Assembly: GCF_900156315.1 (NCBI RefSeq)
Contig: NZ_FTNI01000004.1
Coordinates: 1-64,000, forward strand
Origin: Microbispora rosea
GTDB lineage: Bacteria > Actinomycetota > Actinomycetes > Streptosporangiales > Streptosporangiaceae
Length of the DNA stretch: 64,000 nucleotides
Direction of reading: 5' to 3'
Part shown: positions 32,077 to 40,917 of the stretch, one piece after another
Position numbering within the stretch: position 1 is the first letter of the stretch
Layout: every line of letters starts with the position of its first letter
Translations under genes and position numbers: made by a program
The notes under the pieces: generated by a model
Database searches by the model: none
What the model was told of the DNA's origin: nothing
The model's input: the letters and a program-made list of their open reading frames with translations, nothing else

Positions 32077-33147
32077 TCAGGTGCGGCGCTTGCGGCGAGC
32101 GGCACGGACGATCGCGGCCGTGCCGATCACCGCGACGGTCGCGCCCGCGGCGGTGATCGTGGCCTCCTTGCCCGACAGGCGGCGGCCGACGACCGCGTGC
32201 CTGCCCTCGCACAGTTCGAGCAGTTCCCGCAGGGCGGCGTCGTTGGTCCAGGCCGGTTTCCAGCCCGCCTCCCGCAGCGCCACGCCGTCGACCACCCAGG
32301 GATAGACCACGTAGTGCAGGTCGGTCGCGGCGGTCGGCGTGATGCCGAGCCGGTGCAGCCGCTGCGCGGTGCCGAACGTCACGCCCGCCGGCAGCTCGAA
32401 CCGCTTCAGGCCGGAGATCTCCTCGACCTGCTCCATCTCCAGCCAGCCCTCGGAGCCGACCGCCACGACCCCGCCGACCCTGCCCAGAGCGGCGGCCTCC
32501 AGCGCGGACACCAGGTCCTCGATGTGGCAGAACTGCCAGCGCGGCAGGCAGCCCTTCACCACGAGCAGCCGCGGCGCCTCGAAGTGGCGGGTGATGACGG
32601 TGTCGACGCCGGGCCCGACCAGGGCGGCGGGCCGCAGCACGGTGACCTCGAGGCCGGGGTGCGCCCGCAGCGACCGCCGCACCAGGGCCTCGATCTCCAG
32701 GTGGTCGCCCACCAGGCCGGTGTCGGGCTCGGCCGCGACCGGGGCGTCCTCGGGCAGGGGCACCGGGTTGTCTGCGGCGGCGCCGTAGACCATCGCGCTC
32801 GTCACCAGCACGACCCGCCGCACCCGGGCCGCGGCGCAGGCCGTGAGCACGGTCTGGGCGGCGCGGAGGTTGTAGCGGCGGCGCTCGGCGGGGTCGGTGT
32901 CGAGCGACTCGTCCGTGCCGAGATGCACCAGGACGTCCACATCGGAGATCCGGTTCGCCAAGAGCGGATCCCGAATGTCGAGGACCCGCCAGGTGACGTC
33001 CGGGGTGTCGCCGCGCTGCTCGTCGATGGCCACCACGCGGCGGAAATCCGCAGACGAGGCCACTTTCGCGAGGAACGCCCGGCCGAGACCGGAGGCGGCG
33101 CCGGTGACGGCGACGACGGGGGGACGCAGGCGTTTCGAGGTAGGCAC
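32077..33147 (-). CDS. NAD-dependent epimerase/dehydratase (extended SDR)
   Basis: This 356-residue protein begins with a Rossmann fold VAVTGAASGLGRAFL (about 12-26), DIRDPLL, a YNLRAAQTVLTAC helix, VLVTSAMVYGA and a later HLEIEALVRR. The usual catalytic Tyr-xxx-Lys is not evident (HLEIE replaces YxxxK), so activity is uncertain and it may be a nucleotide-binding or regulatory relative. The C-terminus ends in a hydrophobic stretch AGATVAVIGTAAIVRAARRKRRT, a probable membrane tail with positive charges. The start is GTG 33147, with GAGGACC upstream. Confidence 0.8.
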   Translation of the reverse strand: MPTSKRLRPPVVAVTGAASGLGRAFLAKVASSADFRRVVAIDEQRGDTPDVTWRVLDIRDPLLANRISDVDVLVHLGTDESLDTDPAERRRYNLRAAQTVLTACAAARVRRVVLVTSAMVYGAAADNPVPLPEDAPVAAEPDTGLVGDHLEIEALVRRSLRAHPGLEVTVLRPAALVGPGVDTVITRHFEAPRLLVVKGCLPRWQFCHIEDLVSALEAAALGRVGGVVAVGSEGWLEMEQVEEISGLKRFELPAGVTFGTAQRLHRLGITPTAATDLHYVVYPWVVDGVALREAGWKPAWTNDAALRELLELCEGRHAVVGRRLSGKEATITAAGATVAVIGTAAIVRAARRKRRT

Positions 33148-33229
33148 GAGGTCCTCACTTTGCACTGATCCGCCCCACGGCGGATAACGTGGCGGATGTG
33201 GACTCCTCCATCCTGCACGAGGTGGCGCG

Positions 33230-34495
33230 GTGACTGACCTGCCAGGTCGCGAAAACGACCCCAACGACAACCCGTTCGCCATGTTCGGCAGCCCGGAGCA
33301 GATCGCCGCGGCCATGCGGCAGTTCGCCGACATGCTGTCGGCCTCACCGGAGGCCGGGCCCGTCAACTGGGACATGGCGAAGAACATCGCACGGCACGCC
33401 GTGGTCGCCGAGGGCGATCCGAGCGTCATGGAGGGCGAGCGACGCCAGATCGTCGAGGCCCTCAACCTGGCCGACCTGTGGCTCAACGAGGTGACCACGC
33501 TGCCGAGCGGCGTGACCACCCCGCAGGCATGGAGCCGGTCGGAGTGGATCGAGAAGACGATCCCGGTCTGGAAACAGCTGTGCGATCCCGTCGCCGCCCA
33601 GATGGTGGAGACGATGGGCGGCACGCTCGGCGGGTCGGGCCTGCCGCCCGAGGCGCAGGCCATGGCCGGGCCGCTCATGGGCATGCTCAGGCAGATGGGC
33701 AGCATGATGGTCGGCCAGCAGATCGGCCAGGCCCTCGGCTCGCTCGCCCGCGAGGTGGTCGGCTCCTCCGACATCGGCCTTCCCCTGTCGGACACCGCCG
33801 CCCTGCTGCCCGGCGGCGTGGCCGCCTTCAGCAGCGGCCTGGAGACGCCCTCCGACGAGATCCGTCTCTACCTGGCGCTGCGCGAGGCGGCGCACCACCG
33901 GCTCTTCCAGCACGTGCCGTGGCTGCGGGCGCACCTGCTCGGCGCGGTCGAGGAGTACGCCCAGGGCATCACGGTGGACGTGTCCGCTCTGCAGGACAAG
34001 CTCCAGGGCCTCGACCTCAGCGACCCCGAGCGGATCCAGGAGGTCCTGGGCGGCGGCGAGCTGCTCAAGCCCGAGGAGACCGAGCGGCAGAAGGCGGCGC
34101 TCACCCGGCTGGAGACCGCGCTCGCGCTGGTCGAGGGCTGGGTGGCCACGGTGGTCGACTCCGCCGCCGAGGGCAAGCTCCCGTCCGCCGCGGCGCTGGC
34201 CGAGACCGTACGGCGCCGCCGCGCCACGGGTGGTCCGGCCGAGCGGACCTTCGCCACGCTGGTGGGCCTGGAGCTGCGCCCGAGACGGCTGCGCGAGGCG
34301 GCCGCCCTGTGGAAGGCCCTGGGCGACGAGCGCGGGATCGAGGGCAGGGACGCCGTCTGGGGTCACCCCGACCTGATGCCCACCGCTGACGACCTGGACA
34401 ACCCCGAGTCGTTCGTGAAGGGCGAGGCCGAGTTCGACCTGTCGGCTCTGGAGGAGCCCAAGGAGCCCGGCTCCGGCGGGGAGAGCGGCGAGTAG
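33230..34495 (+). CDS. DUF2342 zincin-like (zinc-dependent metalloprotease family) protein
   Basis: This 421-residue protein matches the actinobacterial DUF2342/zincin-like family, conserved as Rv3195. Features are NWDMAKNIARHAV (about 44-56), a Met/Gly-rich middle (GMLRQMGSMMVGQQIGQALG), and the motif LREAAHHRLFQHVPWL (about 218-233) where a classic HExxH would lie; EAAHHRLF may bind metal in an altered manner. The start is GTG 33230, after GAGGTGGCGC. It is divergent from the SDR gene with 82 bases between. Protease activity is a family label, not proven. Confidence 0.88.
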   Translation: MTDLPGRENDPNDNPFAMFGSPEQIAAAMRQFADMLSASPEAGPVNWDMAKNIARHAVVAEGDPSVMEGERRQIVEALNLADLWLNEVTTLPSGVTTPQAWSRSEWIEKTIPVWKQLCDPVAAQMVETMGGTLGGSGLPPEAQAMAGPLMGMLRQMGSMMVGQQIGQALGSLAREVVGSSDIGLPLSDTAALLPGGVAAFSSGLETPSDEIRLYLALREAAHHRLFQHVPWLRAHLLGAVEEYAQGITVDVSALQDKLQGLDLSDPERIQEVLGGGELLKPEETERQKAALTRLETALALVEGWVATVVDSAAEGKLPSAAALAETVRRRRATGGPAERTFATLVGLELRPRRLREAAALWKALGDERGIEGRDAVWGHPDLMPTADDLDNPESFVKGEAEFDLSALEEPKEPGSGGESGE

Positions 34496-34536
34496 CAGCG
34501 GCCGCGAGGTTCACCGGCTGTCGGTAGGCTGCGCCG

Positions 34537-35079
34537 GTGAGCCTGCATCGTGACGCGCAAGCCGTACTGGCCGGATGGGTCGCGCCCACCCCCGAGGAGG
34601 AGCGGCTCCGCGAGGAGTTCCTGTCGCACCTGCGCAGCCACGAGGACGCCATGTGGCGCGAGTGCGCTCCCGGCCACCTCACGGCGACGACGGCCGTCCT
34701 GTCGCACGACGGCGAGCGGGTGCTGCTGACCCTGCACCCCAAGGCCGGGATGTGGCTGCCCATGGGCGGGCACTGCGAGGCGTCCGACACCACGCTCGCG
34801 CGGGTCGCCCTGCGCGAGGCCACCGAGGAGTCGGGCATCCCCGGGCTGACCCTGCTGGACGGGCCGCTCGCGCTCGACCGGCACAAGGTCTGGTGCCACC
34901 CGCCGCACAGCTGGCATCTGGACGTCGAGTACGGCGCGGTCGCGCCTCCCGGGGCCGAGGCCGTGATCAGCGAGGAGTCCCTCGACCTGCGCTGGTTCCC
35001 GCTGGAGGAGATCCCGGAGCTGAGCGACGAGGCCACGCGGCGGCTGGCCCGCCGCGCCCGGTCGCTGTGCCGCGCCTGA
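34537..35079 (+). CDS. NUDIX hydrolase
   Basis: This 180-residue protein has a complete Nudix box starting GGHCEASDTTLARVALREAT and continuing EESGI (about 82-106), matching GX5EX7REUXEEXGU. Before it lies VLLTLHPKAGMWLPMG. The substrate is not readable; the HKVWCHPPHSWHLDVEY segment is shared by a subgroup annotated as 8-oxo-dGTP diphosphatase-like. The start is GTG 34537, 41 bases after the zincin gene, likely in one transcript with it. Confidence 0.9.
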   Translation: MSLHRDAQAVLAGWVAPTPEEERLREEFLSHLRSHEDAMWRECAPGHLTATTAVLSHDGERVLLTLHPKAGMWLPMGGHCEASDTTLARVALREATEESGIPGLTLLDGPLALDRHKVWCHPPHSWHLDVEYGAVAPPGAEAVISEESLDLRWFPLEEIPELSDEATRRLARRARSLCRA

Positions 35080-35143
35080 CTCCGCACGGTTCGTGCACGT
35101 GCTCCTTACATCGCGTTTCGCATCCGGTGGTTAGTGTCGCCAC

Positions 35144-36151
35144 ATGACCAAGGTGGACGTGGGCGGTGAGATCGTCTCTCCCCCGCGCCGCAGGCTCCGG
35201 GTCCCTCCGCTCCTGGCGTGGATCGCGGTGGCGCCGTTCGCGATCTGGGCGGCGGCCCGCCTCACGGGGGCCGACGGCGCCGTCCCCCTTGGGGAAGTGG
35301 GCGTCGCACTGATGACGGGCACGCCCTACGTCGCCGCCGCGTCGCTCCTGGCGGTGCTGATCGCGCTGGCCGCCCGCCGTGCGACAGTGATCGCGGTGGC
35401 GGTGGCGGCGTCGGTCCTCCTGGCGGCCGTGGTCCTGCCGCGCGCGGCCGGCTCGGCCTCCACGGCCACCGGGCCGTCGCTGCGGATCCTCACGGTCAAC
35501 CTCCTCTTCGGCGCGGGCGACGCCACGACCGTGGTGGACCTCGTACGCAGGCTCCACCCGGACGTGCTCAACACCCAGGAGCTCACCCCCGAGGCCGTCG
35601 AGGCGCTGGACGCGGCGGGTGTGGCGAGCCTGCTGCCCTACCGGCACCTGGAGGACGGGCCCGGCCCCTCGGGCAGCGGGATCTACGCGCGCCACCCCCT
35701 CACCGAGGCGCCCGACTTCGTGCCCGAAGGCGGCCACAAGATGCCGAGGGCCCGGCTCGCCCTGCCCTCGGGGCCGCCCGTGGAGATCGTCGACGTACAT
35801 ACCCTCGCCCCGTTGAACGGTCCCCACGCAGCCCGGTGGACCGCTGAGCTGGCGGCGCTCCCGGCCGCGTCCCCCGGCGTCGTACGCGTCCTGGCGGGCG
35901 ACTTCAACGCGAGCCTCGATCACGCCGCCCTGCGCGCGGTGCTCGGGCGGGGCTACGCGGACGCGGCCGACGCGACCGGCGACGGCCTGACCGCCACCTG
36001 GCCCGCCAACCGGCGGTTCCCGCCGTTGATCACGATCGACCACGTGCTGTACGACCAGCGGGCCTCGGCGGTGAGCACAAGCGTTCACCGGGTCCCGGGC
36101 AGCGACCACCGGGCGTTCTTCGCCGAGCTTCGCCTGCCCGCACGCCTGTGA
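35144..36151 (+). CDS. Membrane-anchored endonuclease/exonuclease/phosphatase family protein
   Basis: This 335-residue protein has three hydrophobic segments at about 24-42, 57-76 and 80-100, followed by an EEP domain: RILTVNLLFGAGDATTVVDL (about 113-132), NTQELTPEAV with the catalytic Glu, GSGIYARHPL, VHTLAP, AGDFNASLDH and the final SDHRAFFAEL. All metal and catalytic residues of the fold are present. The domain should face outside the membrane. The substrate could be nucleic acid, phospholipid or a phosphosugar. Confidence 0.9.
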   Translation: MTKVDVGGEIVSPPRRRLRVPPLLAWIAVAPFAIWAAARLTGADGAVPLGEVGVALMTGTPYVAAASLLAVLIALAARRATVIAVAVAASVLLAAVVLPRAAGSASTATGPSLRILTVNLLFGAGDATTVVDLVRRLHPDVLNTQELTPEAVEALDAAGVASLLPYRHLEDGPGPSGSGIYARHPLTEAPDFVPEGGHKMPRARLALPSGPPVEIVDVHTLAPLNGPHAARWTAELAALPAASPGVVRVLAGDFNASLDHAALRAVLGRGYADAADATGDGLTATWPANRRFPPLITIDHVLYDQRASAVSTSVHRVPGSDHRAFFAELRLPARL

Positions 36152-36166
36152 GTCCCCGAGCGGGAC

Positions 36167-36757
36167 TCAGGTCAGCAGAGCGCGGGTGTTGTCCCAGCCC
36201 TCGAGGCCGGGATCGAGTCGGGCCACGTCCTGCGGTTTCCTGAGCCGGTGCCAGCCGGGGCCGGTGGCGACCATGCGGGGACCCGGCGCCCGGCGGCGCA
36301 TCGCCGCGACGGCGTCGGGTTCGTCGAGATCGGGCGCGGCCCACCCGGGGACCGGCAGGCGCGCCGCCACGGCGACGGCGCCTCCGCCATCGGCCGGGCA
36401 GACCGCGAGGTGCGCCCGCCCGAGCTCCCGGAAGAGCTTTCCGATCAGCAGCGGCGGCAGGTCGGGGGCGTCGGCGCTGACGATCACGCCCTCCTCCGCG
36501 GTCTCGTCGCCGGCGGGCAGCGCGGCGAATGCGTCGGCGGGCGAGGCGATGCGCAGGACGGGCGTGCCCGGCCAGGCGATGTCCTCGAGCCCCGGCACGC
36601 CGGCCGACAGGATCACCGGCCGCACCAGTTCGAGCCCGGCGACCATCTCGTAGGTGTCCTCGGCCATCGCCGTCAGGAACTCGGCCGGGTCCACGCCGGG
36701 CGGAGCCGCGTCCGCCATGCCCGGAGTGACCAGCACCGCGGCGATCCGGGTCAACAC
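36167..36757 (-). CDS. DUF2064-type glycosyltransferase-like protein
   Basis: This 196-residue protein starts at GTG 36757, overlapping the stop of the upstream peptidase gene by 7 bases (GTGTTGA). The pattern VIVSADAPDLPPLLIGKLFR followed by HLAVCPADGGGAVAVAARL (about 90-130) matches the DUF2064 family of GT-A-fold proteins (SDxPDLP...P.EDGGYYLIGL). Here the DGG site is partly altered (PADGGGAVAV), so catalysis is uncertain. The N-terminus lacks the usual KAPxxGxVKTRL opening, so it is a divergent or shortened member. Confidence 0.6.
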   Translation of the reverse strand: MLTRIAAVLVTPGMADAAPPGVDPAEFLTAMAEDTYEMVAGLELVRPVILSAGVPGLEDIAWPGTPVLRIASPADAFAALPAGDETAEEGVIVSADAPDLPPLLIGKLFRELGRAHLAVCPADGGGAVAVAARLPVPGWAAPDLDEPDAVAAMRRRAPGPRMVATGPGWHRLRKPQDVARLDPGLEGWDNTRALLT

Positions 36758-37266
36758 TCCTCCGGTGAGCCGTTGGCGGCCATCGAGAAGCCCTCCAGGA
36801 AACCCCTGGCACGTTCCGCCCGCGGGTAGCGCTCCACGAGGGCCCAGAAGCGCGGGCCGTGACTCGGCACGAGCAGGTGGACGAGCTCGTGCATGATGAC
36901 GTAGTCGACGACCCAGGCCGGCATGCCCCGCAGCCGGACCGACAGCCTGATCGTCCCGTGGTCGGGGGTGCACGAGCCCCACCTGTGCATCTGGTTCTCC
37001 ACCCAGCGGACACTGGTGGGCAAAGCCTTGCCGTCCAGGTAGCGCGCCGACAGCTCCGCCGCCCGCTCGAGCAGGTCGTCGTCGCTCGGGCGTCTTCGCT
37101 GCTCCTTGGCCGCAAGGCGGTCGAGCATGCGGCGTACCCACTGCTCCTCGTCGGTCGTGCTCAAACCAGCCGGAAGCAACACGATGGTCTTGTCTCCATC
37201 GCGGTACGCGGAAACGGTTCGCCGCCGTCGTGCGCTCCGACGAACCTCGACTGTCTCGGGGGGCAC
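36751..37266 (-). CDS. YgjP-type (M48-related) metallopeptidase domain protein
   Basis: This 171-residue protein has the family pattern RRRRTVSAYRDGDKTIVLLP, SVRWVENQMHRWGSCTPDHG and the zinc motif VIMHELVHLLVPSHGPRFWALVERYPR (HELVH at about 115-119, H of PSHG as third ligand). It is a putative cytosolic zinc peptidase. The frame is open much further upstream; GTG 37266 is chosen because the conserved part begins there, but no good ribosome site is seen, so the start is uncertain. Confidence 0.85.
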   Translation of the reverse strand: MPPETVEVRRSARRRRTVSAYRDGDKTIVLLPAGLSTTDEEQWVRRMLDRLAAKEQRRRPSDDDLLERAAELSARYLDGKALPTSVRWVENQMHRWGSCTPDHGTIRLSVRLRGMPAWVVDYVIMHELVHLLVPSHGPRFWALVERYPRAERARGFLEGFSMAANGSPEEC

Positions 37267-37466
37267 ATATGAAAGGTAGCCGACACGCGCCGAATTCCAC
37301 AGGGGGTGGTACACGTTCTCCCTGGTCAATCGGGCGAACGTGACCTTGCGGGCGTGAAAACTACGGGGTTGCGGATATTCACCGGCCACGATCACCCCGG
37401 TAATTATCCACAGCCCCGCAGGTACCGACGCCGCGCCTTCCCGGTGTATGGCAAGGTCTGGCGACT

Positions 37467-38564
37467 ATGAGACCTCGCCTCAAGCCCGTCCTGCGCCGGG
37501 TAGAACGGGACGGCCGCACGCTGCAGTTCGGCGTCCACCCGCTCCGGGCCGTCGTGCTGACCGGCGTCGAGCCGCCCGTGCGCCGCCTGATCGACGGCCT
37601 GGACGGCGCCCGCACCCTCCGGCAGGCGGTGGCCTGCAGCGGCCTCGACGAGGCGTCCGCCCGGGAGGTCGTCGCCCGGCTCGCCGCGCACGGCCTGATC
37701 GAGGACGCAGCGGCCCGGCCGGAACCCCTCGCCGACCTGCCGCTCGCCGAGCGGGACCGCCTCCGCCCCGACCTGGACAGGCTGGCGCTGACCTCCACCG
37801 ACGGCGGCATGGGCGCCCTGTCCGCGCGGAGAGCGGCCCGGGTCCGCGTGTACGGCGCCGGCCGGGTCGGCGCGCGGGTCGTCACCCTGCTCGCCGCGGC
37901 GGGAGTGGGCCACATCTGCGTGGTCGATCCCGGCACGGCCACCGCGGGCGACGTGGTCCCCGGCGGGCTCGGCCGCGCTGAGGCAGGGATGACCCGCGAG
38001 GAGGCCGCCGTGCTCGCGGCCCGGCGGATCTCCCCCGCCGTCAACGCCTGGCCCGGGCGGGCCGCCTCCCGCCTGTCCGACGGCGGGGTGCGCCCCGACC
38101 TCGTGATCCTCGCGCCCGCCGCCCCGCTCGACGCCACGCTGGTCCACGAGATCGTCACCGAGGGGGTGCCGCACCTGCTGGTCTGCGCCTTCGAGGGACA
38201 CGGCTCGGTGGGGCCCTTCGTCGTCCCCGGGCTCACCCCCTGCCTGCGCTGCCTCGATCTCAGCCGCCGTGACCGGGATCCTTCCTGGCCGCTCGTGGGC
38301 GCCCGGCTCGGGGGCTACCCGGCGGGCGAGATCGCCTGCGACGCGGTGCTGTCCTGCCTGGTCGCCGCGCAGGCGGCCGGTCAGGCTCTGGCCTATCTCG
38401 ACGAGGGACGCGTGCCCGGCGGCCTGCTGGAGGTGTCGCCCGGGTGGCGCTGGCGGCACCGCGCCTGCGAGCCGCACGCCGACTGCGGCTGCGTCCTGAG
38501 CGACCCGACCGGCGCGGCACGCCTCTCACCGGCGGATACTCCCGTCACGGCAGTGACGATGTGA
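37467..38564 (+). CDS. ThiF/E1-like (TOMM-type) protein
   Basis: This 365-residue protein has an N-terminal winged region (about 1-85; REVVARLAAHGLIED) and a ThiF/MoeB-like Rossmann domain with VRVYGAGRVGARVVTLLAAA (about 126-145) and VVDPGTATAGDVVPGGLGR. Two Cys pairs that could hold zinc lie at LTPCLRCLDL (about 255-264) and CEPHADCGCV (about 335-344). Similar proteins are annotated as ThiF-family or as TOMM precursor leader-binding proteins; no precursor peptide or cyclodehydratase is nearby. It occupies the position of Rv3196 in the conserved block, so a housekeeping role is more likely. Confidence 0.75.
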   Translation: MRPRLKPVLRRVERDGRTLQFGVHPLRAVVLTGVEPPVRRLIDGLDGARTLRQAVACSGLDEASAREVVARLAAHGLIEDAAARPEPLADLPLAERDRLRPDLDRLALTSTDGGMGALSARRAARVRVYGAGRVGARVVTLLAAAGVGHICVVDPGTATAGDVVPGGLGRAEAGMTREEAAVLAARRISPAVNAWPGRAASRLSDGGVRPDLVILAPAAPLDATLVHEIVTEGVPHLLVCAFEGHGSVGPFVVPGLTPCLRCLDLSRRDRDPSWPLVGARLGGYPAGEIACDAVLSCLVAAQAAGQALAYLDEGRVPGGLLEVSPGWRWRHRACEPHADCGCVLSDPTGAARLSPADTPVTAVTM

Positions 38565-38676
38565 CCAATCTCATAGACGGCCTATTCCCCCGGGAGGGTC
38601 GCGCCCGCCGGAGCCCGGGTGCCCGCTCGATCGGAAATTGTGGTCGAAAGCACTCTTCATCGCCGACAATGGTCGT

Positions 38677-40020
38677 GTGAGTGACCTTCCCCACCGCGCC
38701 GTGACCCGCTCGGCGAAGCTCGCGACACTCCCTCTCGGGTTCGCCGGCCGCACCGCGCTCGGACTGGGCAGGCGGCTCGGTGGCGCCTCCGCGGAGATCG
38801 TCGCCCAGGAGATCCAGAAACGTACGGCCGACCAGGTCTTCAAGGTGCTCGGCGAGCTCAAGGGCGGGGCGATGAAGCTCGGCCAGGCCCTGTCGATCTT
38901 CGAGGCCGCGCTGCCGCCCGAGATCGCCGGGCCGTACCGGGCGACGCTGACACGCCTGCAGGACGCCGCGCCGCCGCTTCCGGCCGCCACCGTCCACCGG
39001 GTCCTGACCGAGCAGCTCGGCGACGACTGGCGGGAGAACTTCCTGGAGTTCGACGACCGGCCGAGCGCCGCGGCGTCCATCGGGCAGGTGCACCGCGCCG
39101 TGTGGCACGACGGCCGCCCGGTCGCCGTGAAGATCCAGTATCCGGGGGCGGGCAAGGCGCTCATCTCCGACTTCAACCAGCTCGCGCGGCTCGGCAAGCT
39201 CTTCGGCGCGCTGCTGCCCGGCCTGGACATCAAGCCGGTGCTGGCCGAGCTGAAGGAGCGGGTGGCCGAGGAGCTCGACTACCTCAAGGAGGCCGAGGCC
39301 CAGCAGGCGTTCGCCGAGGAGTTCCGCGACGACCCGGACTTCCACGTGCCCGCCGTGATCGCGGCCAACGAGCAGATCCTCGTCTCCGAGTGGATGACGG
39401 GAACCCCGCTCTCCAGGATCATCGCCGACGGCACCCAGGAGGAACGCAACCACGCCGGCCTGCTGTTCGTCCGCTTCCTGTTCTGCTCCCCCGCCCGGGT
39501 CGGGATGCTGCACGCCGACCCGCATCCCGGCAACTTCTGGCTGCTGGAGGACGGGCGGCTCGGCGTGCTGGACTTCGGGGCGGTCAACCGCATGCCCGAC
39601 GGCTACCCCGTCGCCTTCGGCAGGCTCACGCGCATCTTCAACCAGGGCGACATGGACGCCGTCGAGCGCGGGCTGCGTGCGGAAGGGTTCATCCGCCCCC
39701 ACATCGAGGTCGACGTCGACGCCCTGCGGGCCTTCCTCGCGCCGTACGTCGAGCCGACCCGGGTCGAAGAGTTCGCCTTCAGCAGGGAGTGGCTGCGGGA
39801 GCAGGCGGCGACCGTGGCCGACCTGCGGTCGAACAGCGTGGTCCGCCAGCTCAACCTGCCCGCGTCGTATGTGCTGATCCACCGCGTGCACGCGGCCGGC
39901 GTCGGCGTGCTGTGCCAGCTCGGCGCCACCGCCCGCTTCCGGGACGAGGTGGTGCGCTGGGTGCCGGGCTTCGCCGACGAGACGGGCGAATCCGAGGACA
40001 GCGCGCTCGCCCTGACCTGA
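38677..40020 (+). CDS. ABC1/AarF (UbiB-type) atypical kinase
   Basis: This 447-residue protein has the family hallmarks LKGGAMKLGQALS (KxGQ, about 64-76), SIGQVHRAVWHDGRPVAVKI (Ala-rich loop and Lys), HADPHPGNFWLLEDG (about 284-298) and LGVLDFGAVNRM. Members are atypical kinases or ATPases acting in isoprenoid lipid metabolism. The GTG at 38677 has no ribosome site, but GACAAT (38665-38670) lies 6 bases upstream, so the mRNA may be leaderless. A TTG at 38638 in frame is less likely. The position matches Rv3197. Confidence 0.92.
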   Translation: MSDLPHRAVTRSAKLATLPLGFAGRTALGLGRRLGGASAEIVAQEIQKRTADQVFKVLGELKGGAMKLGQALSIFEAALPPEIAGPYRATLTRLQDAAPPLPAATVHRVLTEQLGDDWRENFLEFDDRPSAAASIGQVHRAVWHDGRPVAVKIQYPGAGKALISDFNQLARLGKLFGALLPGLDIKPVLAELKERVAEELDYLKEAEAQQAFAEEFRDDPDFHVPAVIAANEQILVSEWMTGTPLSRIIADGTQEERNHAGLLFVRFLFCSPARVGMLHADPHPGNFWLLEDGRLGVLDFGAVNRMPDGYPVAFGRLTRIFNQGDMDAVERGLRAEGFIRPHIEVDVDALRAFLAPYVEPTRVEEFAFSREWLREQAATVADLRSNSVVRQLNLPASYVLIHRVHAAGVGVLCQLGATARFRDEVVRWVPGFADETGESEDSALALT

Positions 40021-40036
40021 GCCGGCGCGCTCCGCG

Positions 40037-40465
40037 CTATCGGCCGCCGCCCCGGCTCTCGACCGTCCGCAGGTTCTGGTTGATGACGCAGCTCTTGATC
40101 CCTCGCTTGCAGTTGCCGTTGAGGGTGTTGGTGAAGACGCTGACGCTCGACACCTGCTGGACGCCGGCGAAGGTGACGGCGCTGTTGGCCGCGGGGGCGT
40201 TCACGTTGCGCCGGCCCCCCGATATCTGCTTGGGCGGGCTCTTGATGGTGGGCGAGTTCGACGTGTTGGTGCCCCCGGTGACCTGCGTCGCGCCGTGGCC
40301 GTCCCCGTTGCCGTTGCCGTGGCGGGCCACCCGGAGTGTTCCGGTGATCGGCGCGGCCTCGGCCCCCGGCGTGACCGAACCCCACAGTCCGACGACGAGC
40401 GCGGTGACGGCGAGCCGTCGCGCACCCGCCACGAGATCACGTGCGCCTGACGTACGGTCGCCCAT
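40037..40465 (-). CDS. Secreted small protein, function unknown
   Basis: This 142-residue protein begins MGDRTSGARDLVAGARRLAV with a signal peptide (AVTALVVGLWG, cleavage near AEA, about 37). The mature part is Gly/Asn/Ser/Thr-rich with HGNGNGDGHG, TNTSNSPTIK and GRRNVNAPAANS, and two Cys residues in CKRGIKSC near the end that could form a disulfide. I recognise no family. The frame extends upstream, but the ATG at 40465 directly precedes a normal signal. It ends 17 bases from the convergent kinase gene. Confidence 0.6.
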   Translation of the reverse strand: MGDRTSGARDLVAGARRLAVTALVVGLWGSVTPGAEAAPITGTLRVARHGNGNGDGHGATQVTGGTNTSNSPTIKSPPKQISGGRRNVNAPAANSAVTFAGVQQVSSVSVFTNTLNGNCKRGIKSCVINQNLRTVESRGGGR

Positions 40466-40618
40466 CCGAGTCCCACCCACCGCTCGTGCACCACTTCGCC
40501 CGCCGCCCGTGACCATCCGGCCTGGGGCGGCGCTCCGGCTCATACCCCGTGGTCCTCGCCCGCTCCCGCGGCAGGCGATCTCCTGTGCGTTCGGTGATCT
40601 CATCTTTACGAGGACGGC

Positions 40619-40654
40619 CGAAGGCCCGGGCCGTCAGCCGGGCCCGGGCCTTCG
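40619..40654. terminator. Strong GC hairpin between secreted-protein and coiled-coil genes
   Basis: CGAAGGCCCGGGC (40619-40631) and GCCCGGGCCTTCG (40642-40654) form a 13-bp perfect stem with a 10-base loop. No U tract follows on either strand. It lies 40 bases after the stop of the 60-residue gene (minus strand), whose transcription it probably ends. Confidence 0.7.
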
Positions 40655-40693
40655 TCATCGGTTCACTTCGCCGCTTGTCGCGTCAGGCGCGCG

Positions 40694-40876
40694 TCACATA
40701 CGCGCCAGCGCGGAGCTCAGCCGCCGGGACGCGCGCTCGGCCTGCCGGCGTGCCCTCTGCACGCTCCTGATACGGCCGGCCAGCCGCTCCTCCGCAGCCT
40801 CGCGGTGGAGGTTTCGTATTCGCTCATGCGCCAGTTCTTGGTGCAGATACAGGGCGGTGGTCGGGGAGATGCTCAT
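40694..40876 (-). CDS. Small basic helical protein next to whiB7
   Basis: This 60-residue protein, MSISPTTALYLHQELAHERI and onward, is almost entirely helical and rich in Arg, Ala and Glu (REAAEERLAGRIRSVQRARR). Similar short proteins are frequent in actinomycetes beside unrelated genes. AGGAACC precedes the ATG at 40876. It lies 41 bases downstream of whiB7 on the same strand and may be in its transcript. Function is unknown. Confidence 0.65.
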   Translation of the reverse strand: MSISPTTALYLHQELAHERIRNLHREAAEERLAGRIRSVQRARRQAERASRRLSSALARM

Positions 40877-40917
40877 CTGAAATCGGTTCCTTCCGGAATT
40901 GCTGTGGTTGCTGCTGG

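Noticed and set aside
19941-33270. Similar NPNDNP strings in the VWA-like lipoprotein and the zincin-like protein
   Set aside because: Six residues in disordered contexts of unrelated proteins; treated as coincidence.
37467-38564. Thiazole/oxazole peptide (TOMM) biosynthesis cluster
   Set aside because: There is no precursor peptide, YcaO protein or dehydrogenase nearby, and the gene holds a conserved housekeeping position.
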